Positions 1 through 9,532 of a stretch of DNA of 64,000 nucleotides are shown piece by piece. How positions within the stretch are numbered: the first letter of the stretch is position 1; the number at the start of each line of letters is the position of its first letter. The notes beneath the pieces were generated by a model. That model searched no databases and was not told the origin of the DNA. It saw nothing but the letters and a program-made list of their open reading frames with translations. The position numbers were made by a program, and so were the translations under genes. Source of the stretch: Tethya wilhelma. Taxonomy: Eukaryota > Porifera > Demospongiae > Tethyida > Tethyidae. Location of the stretch: positions 1,809,780 to 1,873,779 of the forward strand of contig CAXIPT010000011.1 of NCBI GenBank assembly GCA_964030475.1, in the 5' to 3' direction.

Positions 1-232
1 GTCATTATCCACGCGGCCGCATGCGCATTAGCCTCTTTCAGCATAATAAAGTACATGACTGTTGTTGCTGCTACTCAAGCTTTTTGTAGGGACTAACCAG
101 TCTCTGATAGTCTTCACACTGTAGTGTTGAAAAAAGTGAATGAATATAAGTAGTAAAAAAAAGTAGTGAAGGAATGGCCAGTGCAGTAAAAAGTATTCGA
201 ACAAGGCATGTCTCAATTTCGGCACATGATTA
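1..232 (+). mobile_element. Partial arm of the composite inverted-repeat element (family L/S)
   Basis: This stretch matches the distal part of the arms at 1840-2090, 41850-42053 and 56330-56565. Shared blocks are a 'cacgtggc..gcatgcgcatt' zone, a 'ctcaagctttttgtagggac' zone, 'tagtgttgaaaaaagtga', and an end of type 'aagtagtaaaa ... gtaggaatggccagtgc ... caatttcggcacatga'. Its left part lies outside the window. No coding capacity is apparent, and the ORFs across it are shadows. Confidence 0.7.
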
Positions 233-1380
233 CCTGGTCTTTATGGCTAAAATTAATGAATTTTATAAAAACTGTATCTTTCGCACAATCAGTAGATGTT
301 AGTGTGGGAATTTTAAAAGCATTACATTGCTACTATACATATATGATTACTACAAGATTAATTTATACATTGAAAACAAAGATAAAACTTGAGAAATTAA
401 GCATGAGGATGGATTAGAAAAAATAATAGGAAAATCCATTTAGGAAGAAGAGGAGGGTACTCGTCCATATGATCCAGTCGATAAGGCAACCGGTCTTCAG
501 GTTCTGAAGGAGTTCCTCTAATACAGTAGTTCACACGAGTAAACACTATTTTAACAAAATTCTTTAGTTTTGAAACTGGGAAGAAGACAGTTATCAACAT
601 GACGACACCATAAAGGAAGTGAACTAAAATGACTAAGATCAACACACTATAAAAGAATTTATATATTACAGGCTGAATTCTTCCAAAAGTTCTCTTCAAA
701 ACATTAAAAGATATAGCATTAGAAGCAATAGGAAGTAAAAATATGAGCAATGAATCAGAATTACTGAATAATGATTTTCGGTGTGGTTTAAATATCGCTA
801 AGACAACTGATGCAAAGCCTAAAAAAGTATCACACAATGGAAAATACACAACTCCTTTAGCAAAAAGCAAAATAAGAAGATTTATGATTCTGAGTAGGAG
901 ATAGAATGCTGCAAAGTATCGGTAGTCTCGAGGTTCATCTTTGAACTCCCCTAGAAACACAGTTACAAATTCTCTCAAAGTCTCTCTCTGAATTTCAAAG
1001 AAGTTGAGACACCTATGAAAGCATCGACAGGGGAAGAGACACAGCAACATCAGAGGGAGGATGTTGAACAAGAGGAGCATCAATAGAGCCAACAGACCGT
1101 AGGGAAGGTGCTCTCTACCAAAGTATTCCACTGTTCCATCCATACCGAGATACCTCTGTTTCAATGGGTCTCTTTTCATATCATAAAGAGTAACTGGCGT
1201 TAAGAGATCTAATGAAGTATTAAGAGTCTTTACATATGAAAGAAGGATAAATGTAGCAAATGCTCCAATGAGGGTATTCTTGACATCCCACTCATTACGG
1301 ATACACCTAAAACACTTATAAAATGGTCTCCATAGCGAAACAACTCTAGGATAGTGATAGTGTAAACTGGCAAACACATA

Positions 1381-2502
1381 TATCATACGTACGGTAGTAC
1401 GTATAGTAGGAATGGGCCGCCTGTCCCATAGACACAATACAAAATGTTTATCACCATAAAAATCTAGCAAGACAAAGTTAAACCTTCAAACTTGCTCAGA
1501 AAGCTTTCTCAGACAGATTAACAAACGTTTGCATGGCCTAAAACTCACAGAAGCTTTCATAAGCACTCGTAGCGAGCGCTAGTTAGAAGCTACACCCACG
1601 CAATTTTGTTCTCACTTACTTACTTACTTACTTACTTACTAACTGACTTACTTGAAGGCGATTTCCAGAGAAACAAAAGACGTTGAGCTTGTTTTGACTA
1701 CACAGAACAACTTGTTCTCATCTGGACTAGTGCCTTTTACACTCGCTTTCTGCCCAAATGTGTTAAAACAAGAGCTAGAAAGCTTTAAAACTTAGTATAT
1801 AAATTCATACACTTCAATGCAGCCATCTTTTGTAGGTAGAGGTCAAAGGTCGTTATCTATCCACGTGGCATTTAATGCGCATGCGCATTAGTCTAATAGT
1901 ACTGCTACTCAAGCTTTTTGTAAGGACTTACTAAGTCCCTGATATAGTCTCATATATATAGCTCACTTTAGTGTTGAAAAAAGTGAGTAAACAAGTATAG
2001 TAAAAATTTCATAAAAATTAACAGTGTAGGAATGGGCAGTGCGGTAAAAAGTAAGGAAACAAGGCATGTCGCAATTTCAGCACATGACTACTTCATTTTT
2101 TTATGCTCAAGTAGAGTATTGAGGATTAACTAAAACAACTTTACCTAGATTGCCTGCTTATATATACTTTGCCCCACTTAGCTAGCTAACATGCAGTTAA
2201 GTTTCACACCTATAATCCATCGGCATGCACTCCCTGTCAGTAATCTGACCATAAGGTGGCACACTCTGCAGCATACTGATTGGCATGCATGATCTATGAA
2301 TTTAAACCATTATTTTATCCAGGCATGTACAACATTGTTTGAAGCATATCAATATTTATTTTCATATGACAGGATGTATGAGGAATCAAAAATGAAAATG
2401 AAGTAGTCATGTGCCGAAATTGCGACATGCCTTGTTTCCTTACTTTTTACCGCACTGCCCATTCCTACACTGTTAATTTTTATGAAATTTTTACTATACT
2501 TG
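1381..2502. mobile_element. Complete composite element (tip, arm and inner MITE) inserted in the membrane-protein gene
   Basis: The left border is the tip 'tatcatacgtacggtagtac' at 1381. An arm of about 600 bp follows and contains a (ACTT)n run at 1614-1641. Then comes a smaller inverted-repeat unit at 1992-2502, whose two ends of about 105 bp are mirror images (1992-2098 and 2396-2502). Removing 1381-2500 rejoins the interrupted coding frame exactly (VIIT|YVFA), which fixes the insertion borders to within about 2 nt. No clear target duplication is seen. The tip and the far end both contain the 12-mer GTAGGAATGGGC, or one mismatch from it, in mirrored orientation, so the two ends may be a degenerate terminal inverted repeat. 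No transposase is present; the unit is non-autonomous. Confidence 0.8.
1992..2502. mobile_element. Inner MITE (family S) with ~105-bp terminal inverted repeats
   Basis: The ends read 'caagtatagtaaaaatttc' inward from both sides, and the inner borders of the arms read 'gcacatgactacttcat' (left) and 'atgaagtagtcatgtgc' (right). The core is about 300 bp without an ORF. The same unit recurs at 38959-39286, 45419-45733, 47309-47730 and 55084-55478, with solo ends elsewhere. Confidence 0.8.
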
Positions 2503-3401
2503 TAATGATAACAAGTATCAAAGGATACACTGCAACTGCATAGTCAAGAGCTTTTGTCTGCATAGCAGTCACGTTTGGATGTAAACAAAATGGAGTGTAT
2601 ACAGCACGAAAGAAGTCAAGGTTCCATATTCCATAAAATGCTGACCCAAATTTAAACCAATTACTTGTTGAAGGTGCTTCTTGAAGTGAGTATTCAGTAG
2701 TAGCAGGTGTCATTACAATTTGACTAGTTAAAACAAAACCATTCATGGCACCAGAAGCTGCTGATATTCGAAATGTTATGACTATCACAAAGAAGACTGT
2801 CAGAGCAACAACAATGTATACATTATCCAGTTGTATTTTGTAGTCAGTACATGCAGTTGACACAAGCTGAGGTGTAAGAGTAGACGGAAGGAGCAAATCC
2901 ATCTTTACACCTTCCACAGAGCTGTCCAGTTCGATTAAAACGAGAGCAAGAGTTTCTGTTGAAATTTATCCAATCAAGCTCTTCCAAATTAACAATGATT
3001 TCATATCGATCGTATCCAGCGTACTCTTTTCGTCCAGGATCACCTACTCCAACGTAACACCGAACAATACAAAATCCTACAACAGTTGTTTGGGCTTTAT
3101 CATTGTAAGACAGACAGTTGCAATATGGAAGAGAAAGAGTATCATTTCTCAAACACCAAAGTTGTAAGTTATAAAATGAAACACGTTGCTTTGTGTAGTT
3201 GTTACACTGGCAAGTACCATCATCTGTCAGATCACTCCACGGAGGACATGATATTGTATTATTGCTTCTTCTTTTCAAATCTTTCATAGAAATTCTATCA
3301 ATTGGTACTGCACTCTCTGTACTTACTGATCTAGCTGTAACTAACACTAAGCAAAGTAAAATTGTTGACTGCATCGTAATGTTTAACTTGCATGCTGCCA
3401 T

Positions 3402-4156
3402 TAGAAATCTAACTTTGAAAAGGAATTGAACTTTTACTCAAGTGCAATAAGATACAAACAGAGTCTGTTAGCTTATGGTTGCTTACATGCAGTGCACGTA
3501 TCCTAAGGCTTATCGAAAATGCAACAAGTAAGAAAAACTAGATCAAAGTTACTGTTAGAGTAACAACATCTATTGCCTCACAAAGGGGACATTTAGTTGT
3601 ACAAAAACATGAGGTATACCTATATTTGGAGTTATACACATGAAGGATCCATTAGTTGTCTATAGCTACAAAGGCTATAATATTTAACTATTAGGCTATT
3701 AATATTTAGCCTATACATAGTCTCTTTTCCAAGCCTATCGTTATGATTCCTTTGACAACCTTCATTGACAAAACTTTATCATAGCTACATGGAACAGGTT
3801 TAAAAGTGGCTTTGACTGACTTGAACATGTGACCATCTATCTAAGGTAGTCATGTATGATGCACTCTTATAATATACATGTATATAAATGTAGGTCTAAT
3901 TAAGCTATCAATAAGCACATTCCACAAGTGCACTGAGGCTTGTGCACCCTCAATGCCTTCATTTTAGCAGGTATTTTATTCCTGGCAATTATTTATGCCA
4001 AGCCTTATCAATTAAAGTCTGGGTCTTTCAAGGAATTTTTCCTACTTTTTTAGCCACTGTTTAAAAATCTCTACGGAAAATCATACAATGTCATGCAAGA
4101 TTGGTAATATTTGAACTGGTAAATCTCTGCAAATGTAAGAATGGACATAGGTATAA
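3402..4156. other. Intergenic, AT-rich
   Basis: Upstream flank of the membrane-protein gene. No ORF with coding character, no RNA gene and no clear repeat was recognised. Confidence 0.5.
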
Positions 4157-4330
4157 TTATAGAGGGTATTCTTGATACATCCCATTCATTACGGATGCAA
4201 CTAAAAAAGCATGCATAAAATGGTCTTCATGTAGTGAAATAACTCTATGACAAAATAGTGATAATACAATTATAAAGCAATAATGTATGTGATGATAACA
4301 AGTATAATATGGGTAAAACCAGCACCAGCA
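4157..4330 (-). pseudogene. Decayed fragment of the same multi-pass membrane-protein family
   Basis: Read on the minus strand, the segment aligns with the part of the 397-3401 gene around the transposon insertion point. It has an 'ILVIITYI' stretch, then 'YYHY', then a block equivalent to the WRPFYKCF region, then 'WDVSRIPS' matching WDVKNTL. It contains in-frame stops and frame changes, so it is non-functional. Its value is that it spans the site uninterrupted and so shows the pre-insertion arrangement of the neighbouring gene. Confidence 0.6.
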
Positions 4331-5789
4331 TCTAGTCTGAATAGCAGCCAATGACATGCATATGTTTGTGTACACAATCTAAATGGAGTGCATATATATG
4401 AGGGCAGATAACGAAAGTTTTCAACATCATGATGGGAAATTTAACTGATTGATCTATAGCAACATATAATATAATAGTAACTGTTACTTCCCTTAAAGTG
4501 TATGAGTGGGTGAAACATAACATAAACAATGGACACAAACAACCTTGGGTAACTCATGTACACTCATCAAAAGGACTGCAACTTCAGCGCATATACAGGA
4601 CTACCGATTAAGAGGACCAACATACTGTATACATAGCAAAAAATAGTGTATTCACATACACTTTACACACTCATAGGGTGTAAATCTTAAATGTGTATTT
4701 TGCAGAGTTATATATTCGCGTGAATATTTGTATTGCGCTAATGGGCCACCCGTACCATTCCTATATATGTACCCAGTACTATACCATACTGGGAATATTC
4801 CGTACAAGAATTAAGTCACAAACTTATTTAGGGGAAATAAATGGATGGCAAAGCATTAAGGGAAGAATACATGCATGGTCTTGATCTGGGCTGGCTGTGT
4901 TTGAGTTAATGCATGGTAATAAGATCAACGATTATTTAAAATAAGGCATGATTGTACTTTATTATTGGAATTCTTACATGGTCCAGTTGATATTCTTCTA
5001 GTAGAGTCTCTATCTCCGTATTGATCTGTTCCCAGGTAGTAAACATTCTTGGCAATTGATACCAAAGGGGCCCATGGGCTGTGAGATCATACACACACCC
5101 CAAAGTATGCACATTATGCAGAGTATGTACATCGTGTTCAGGATACACTCCTGCAGAATACAATACAGACCATAACGTACACTAAAGTGATAGAAGTAGG
5201 CATCACCTGAAGTGACATTGGATAACATATTAGTTAAATACAAATGAGTATGTTACATAAGGTCAAGGAGAGATTATTTTCAAGGGTAACCAATGGAATC
5301 AAGAGCATTCAAAATGACAACAACCCACCCACATAATTATGTACTACAACATGTTGCTAACAACCAGGCATGCAATATGACTGGAATTTCCAAGTAGGTA
5401 TAGTTCAACATACAGCAAATTTCATGAGTTTTAAATTAGCTATAATCTGCTGTTCAGCTATATAATTATAGAAACATAAAAGTTGCCAAAAAAGGGGAGC
5501 CTAGTGCACACCATCTGGGCATGCACTAAATAGAATTTGAAAATCCACATATCCTAGTGAAATGACTGATTGTGGGTGTAACACTTTCTGGCAAGTGTAA
5601 GTGATGTAAGCCTTAGTATATTGAGCTGAACCAGCAGTATATACTAGTCTTATTAACAGGTAGAAGTATCATACTATACATAGCTAGCTTACCAACCTAA
5701 TGCTAAGGAGGTAACCCGAAAAACTTTGGGCTTCATACATGTCTTGTATGATTGACAAGCATCCATGCAAGGTCAACTGTGTTAGTACA
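4331..5789. other. Intergenic, with a transposon-tip-like segment at 4695-4800
   Basis: 4695-4800 ('gcgtgaatatttgtattgcg', then 'aatgggcca..gtaccattcc' and an 'agtactataccatactg' palindrome) is the mirror of 31040-31140. It is a diverged relative of the composite element's tip. The rest is AT-rich and shows no coding or RNA feature. Confidence 0.45.
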
Positions 5790-6357
5790 TTAAAGGCGCT
5801 CTCTCACGGAAGTGATTTCAGTTTGATTTCGGGGCCCAAAAATCAATTTTCAAATCTGATTGGTCGTGTATATGTCATTGAAATGCAATTATTTTGCGTA
5901 ATTCTAAACGTCACTGTGACAGTTCATTGTCGACGTCCATGTGTCTGGTTTCAGCGAATAAAACGCTCGAAAGCCAAGGAGTAAAAGCGAAGGGGAAGCA
6001 AAAAAGAGGCTTGTTAGCTCAACGGAAGCAAATGTATTCAAGTTTTGTATAGCCAACGAATGGAGTTGAGAGCGGGCTGGTGCTACCTTAGTCTCGTTCC
6101 CAGGCTCAGAACTTCTCATGGTGACACAAACTTTTTTGCTACTGACTGTCTTTGAGATAAATGTGAAGCGCTTACCATCTGCTGCTGCTGTGAAGAGTCT
6201 AAGCTGCCAGCAGCCTGGCATTTTTGTCCAAAACTGCCGTAGTCCACGCAAACTTGTACGCATAGTTAATTTTTGCGCGTACTTGTTATCTGTTTGTGGC
6301 TTCATTACGTAATGTAAATTTGAATTTACTTCCGCTTCCATGAGAGAGCGCCTTTAA
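5790..6357. mobile_element. Inverted-repeat element, TTAA-flanked ('AAAGGCGCTCTCTC' family)
   Basis: The ends are mirror images: 'ttaaaggcgctctctcacgg' at 5790 and 'gagagagcgcctttaa' ending at 6357. TTAA lies at each edge, which suggests a 4-bp TTAA target as in piggyBac/Kolobok-type elements. A second copy in the opposite orientation lies at 33837-34397, and a fragment at 35925-36175. The ORFs inside it on both strands (up to 145 codons) are not conserved as proteins between copies and are rejected as genes. Confidence 0.75.
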
Positions 6358-7739
6358 CGTTATTCATTACTTATGAGAAGCAAGCACACACAAAAATAAC
6401 CCAATCCCCGGAAAAGGCCAAGCACAGGTAAAAATGGTGTGCACCAGGATGGAGTCCCCTTCTATGTACGATGCTATATAGAGGGGAATTCCAGGCATAT
6501 GAATAATGTATCAGCTTGCAAGCTGCTAACAACTATTCATTTAAACAAAGCTACTTGTGATTGCAGAAAGTGACACAGAATATATCGTTACCAGAAATGC
6601 TCCATACAACAGTGGACATGTACGGAATGCCCACTACAACTAATATTTGAATATGCAAATTTTATGAATACTGATTAGTTTTGCGTAAAAGCGACTTACA
6701 GGGATCAGCCTCCACTTCTCTCACTTGGATGGATGAAAGAAAGAGCTACTAAGCAAGAATCAACTATGAAACTCATCACTAGCTAGCGAAAAGACTCTAT
6801 CTGGTATTTTAGCGATTTTGCTGATTCAGCACTTTTGAATTTGTGATGATGTCATTGCTATTTAAATATGCAAAAACTGTAATTTTTACCTATTTTGGCA
6901 GCTTATTTTAAAAATAGAGACACTTCCCTACGTAATACAGTGGATGTATCCATAAATAGCTATCTTAGTTCTCTCTAATTCCGAAATGGGAGGTGGTCTA
7001 GCAATTAGCAGTTGTGAAATATTGAAATTTGAAGACAGCTGGTCTGGCAGTTTTGAACAGTTTTGTATGGGAGCCTATTGGGAGAGCGTGTCAGAACAAG
7101 ATCGCCGTTTTTAAAAATCAGTACCTCTGGTAGCTGTCAGTTTTCAGTGAATACAGATTGTTGTGACTATGATTAAAGAATTGTGATAATGGGAAGCGTG
7201 CTGGCTACTTGCACTCGCTCAGGAAGGACACGAATAGAAATTTTCAATACATTTTCAATGGAACGTGACACGGAGCAATTTTTTTAGTATACGGAGAAAA
7301 GTTAAGTCCGTGTCCCGTCATTTCTGGTAACGGTTGTCACAGGAGGCATGAAACAGCCCACCTCAAGGATAGATCTAGACCATCCGACATATAACTGCTT
7401 ATACTACAAAACTCACCTTTCTGTTCAGTATGTAAACTCAGTTAACATCAATAACCATTCAGTCAACTGGTCCAGTGGGCAGCAGACTGTCTGGCTAAGC
7501 TTGGTTTCCGCGGGCAACTTGATCAAACTTGACTTGACTCTGCAACTTGATAAGTTATTACGCCATTAAGTGAATTGAGTTAGTACTGAGGAATGTACAA
7601 TCTTACCAAGCACAACTCGTAGACAAAGAGTGTCTCTGCTCTACTGAAATGTGTCAGGGTCAAACTTGTCAGTGATTGGCTTCTTGAGAGTCATGAGTTT
7701 GCCGCGTGTTTGCTTCCGACATCACGTGAGGTTCCTTTC
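6358..7739. other. Intergenic, no recognised gene
   Basis: AT-rich sequence with scattered short ORFs, for example a 73-codon one at 7348-7569 with no domain or splice context. The composition becomes less AT-rich toward 7700, next to the putative first exon. Confidence 0.4.
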
Positions 7740-7753
7740 TACGCATGCGCAGT
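7740..7753. promoter_or_regulatory. NRF-1-like palindromic site upstream of a putative first exon
   Basis: The sequence 'tacgcatgcgcagt' contains the GCATGCGC core. It lies about 100 bp upstream of the ATG at 7847, in a locally GC-richer stretch that also has 'tcacgtgag' at about 7723. A near-identical motif sits upstream of the gene at 60773. A role as a promoter element is inferred from motif and position only. Confidence 0.3.
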
Positions 7754-7846
7754 GTAATTTGCTCTCTCAGGTTGTCCTCATGTTCTGTTTAGTCTTCTTG
7801 CGTTTCCCCTGAGTCTCTGGCCACGGAGGACGTCGAACCTACTGTT

Positions 7847-7906
7847 ATGTCGTGTTTAGCGAGTCAGAACTTTGGTCCTTCCAAGAATCCAGATTGTGAA
7901 ATTCAG
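7847..7906 (+). CDS. Putative 20-codon first coding exon of an unidentified gene
   Basis: An ATG opens 20 codons (MSCLASQNFGPSKNPDCEIQ) and ends in phase 0 at a strong donor, 'cag|gtatgt' (7907). The upstream 150 bp are GC-richer and carry an NRF-1-like site. No continuation could be found before gene A's 3' end at 9533, and a transposon (8091-8729) lies directly in the presumed intron. It could be the start of a gene whose remaining exons are lost or too short to see, or a chance ATG plus donor. Confidence 0.3.
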
Positions 7907-8090
7907 GTATGTAGCTAACTATTATAATACTATTACTACCCTCTTCACTCTGACATTCCTTATTTTCAGCCTAAACTTGGTTACTAAAACAGACTAGGCC
8001 TAAACATTTACTGAACTTTTCCCATTCTTTTTCACTCTTTTTCTCAGTGTCCTACTCTTCAGTATTACTTTGTGCATCACTACCTTTACC

Positions 8091-8729
8091 TAGCCTCGTA
8101 CCCAGGCCACTTAGTGTTTCACGCTAAAAATCGGGAGGGCCTGGTACATGTAATCATGCGAGGTCGAACAGTAATTAGTGAGCGTGGGCGAAGCAATTAC
8201 ATCACCTGTTTTGCCTAAGAATGGCGCCCACGCAGTTGTACAATAGTAGATTGAGCCTTTATAATTATACTGTACTAGGCGCTAGCCTATACAGTCTACT
8301 GAGTCAGGCTACGCCTGACTAGCACTTACAAGCATACCTAGCGCTTCACTAAGCGAGCTAAATCTGTTTTTAGGTTTATTTACTCTGTTTCTACAGATAG
8401 CAAACGGTCCGAGCTTTTGGCAGGTCCAAGACGGCTCCAGCGGATTTATTTTTTGCTTCTTTCTTGACTTAAAGAAGCGAACTTTCGAGTCTTGTCACAA
8501 ATTTTTTTGCCTGATACTGGAAAAGCAGCCATCTTGCCGTAAGCTTGCCAGAAAAACTAAAATTATTTACGTTGGCGCAACATAGAACTCGTGCCTAGTG
8601 CATGTAACACGCCCACGCACAATTGAATATCACGCAGATCTGACGTACTTCACGTGAGGACATGTACCAGGCCCTCCCGAATTTTAGCGTGAAACACTAA
8701 AAAGAGGGAGTGGCTTGGGTACGAGGCTA
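8091..8729. mobile_element. Non-autonomous Mutator-like element with 9-bp target duplication
   Basis: The terminal inverted repeats are about 70 bp: 'tagcctcgtacccaggccac' at 8091, mirrored at the right end, which finishes '..gggtacgaggcta' at 8729. Both ends carry 'agtgtttcacgct' and 'gggagggcctggtacatgt' blocks. The element is flanked by a perfect 9-bp direct repeat 'acctttacc' (8082-8090 and 8730-8738). A 9-bp duplication with long inverted repeats is characteristic of Mutator-like elements. The internal about 500 bp has no credible ORF. Confidence 0.8.
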
Positions 8730-8738
8730 ACCTTTACC

Positions 8739-9532
8739 AACTTTGTGGACTAATTACTTCTTGTCACTACCAACTTAGTTGTCTTTTCAAGTTTAGTTAG
8801 TAATTTCAATAACCAAAAGAGATGTCACTGTACGTACCATGCATGGTAAGACTGTTGTGCCTCATGATTTTAAGCTTGTTTAACTCATCGTAAGTCACTT
8901 TTCAGGCCCATTTTAGACATTATTGTCTCAGGAAAATAATGCGGCTTATATATGTGAAAATAGTTTGGATTTCTTCCTTATTGAGATTGAAACCTGGCGT
9001 TTGGCATTCAGAGTCAATTTTGATATCAAACATTGCCTGTAATTATATGATTACTACATTTCTCCTCTGCCTTAGATGTGCTAGCAGTTAGGTATGCCCC
9101 GACTCCCTATAATTGTTGTTGTTAAAATTGTTTTATAATATTATATCACATTGTGCTACATCCCCCCTAATTTTCTCAAGCACCAATTACCCCCTCCTCC
9201 CATCGGGCCATGCAAATACTTTGGTATAGCTCACTTAGAGTTAATTTAGCCTTTTGATTTAAAACAAACACAATATAACAGTATGGTGAATCAGTATTTA
9301 CTTGTGCTATATTATTACCAATACACATGCATAGGTACTTAACACAACACTAATAATTATTGCCTCAACCTCACTAAGGTTTGATGTATGTAACGTACTC
9401 TACTTGTAGGTCAATAAATTACTACATGTCTAACAATACAGCACAACTCTATAATTAAATTAGTCAAACTCATTATAAGCCTAGCTAATAAAATTTAATA
9501 GTAATAATTAATACATGTTTACTTTCAATTGC
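8739..9532. other. 3' flank of gene A, no gene
   Basis: AT-rich DNA. On the minus strand a candidate poly(A) signal ATTAAA for gene A lies at 9494-9499, about 35 nt past its stop codon. No coding feature was seen. Confidence 0.4.

Larger units (their letters stand above)
397..3401 (-). pseudogene. Cys-rich multi-pass transmembrane receptor-like protein, interrupted by a transposon and a frameshift
   Basis: Read from 3401 downward. The product begins with a signal peptide (M1 or M10, then a leucine-rich core ending near 'TARSVS'). It continues with a Cys-rich ectodomain: a 'SCPPW' start, a 'CQCNNYT' block, a 'YCNCLSYND' block and the 'GQLCGRCKDGF' block with trailing 'SACVNC'. The first membrane helix begins near 2830, followed by 'GIWNLDFFRAVY' and 'AVAVYPLILVIIT'. 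The downstream piece (1380-397) carries 'WRPFYKCF', 'WDVKNTLIGAFATFILLSYVKTL', 'YFGREHLPYG' and further hydrophobic helices, and ends after 'LPYRLDHMDEYPPLLP'. This motif order is that of a large unnamed receptor-like family in sponges and cnidarians; its function is unknown and its likely site is the cell surface. There are two lesions. A 1-nt frameshift near 2850 takes the frame from CVNC into a stop, while the other frame resumes at TDYK. An element at 1381-2500 splits the protein between VIIT and YVFAS. The first about 30 residues of the long downstream ORF are transposon sequence, not protein. Confidence 0.75.

Noticed and set aside
13..20. NotI site (gcggccgc) suggesting vector or cloning sequence
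   Set aside because: The surrounding bases match the transposon arm elsewhere ('cacgtggc..gcatgcgcatt'), so it is most simply a local variant of the repeat.
1381..1470. First ~30 codons of the long minus-strand ORF 397-1470 (MLDFYGDKHFVLCLWDRR)
   Set aside because: This is the tip of the composite transposon, present in many other places. The real protein sequence begins at YVFASLHYHY.
2480..2530. Intron explanation for the gap between the two halves of the membrane-protein gene
   Set aside because: The borders coincide with transposon ends rather than splice sites, and removing the element restores the codons exactly.
5904..6341. 145-codon ORF on the minus strand (starts MEAEVNSNLHYVM)
   Set aside because: It lies wholly inside an inverted-repeat element; the homologous copy at 33837-34397 does not keep the frame, and no domain is visible.
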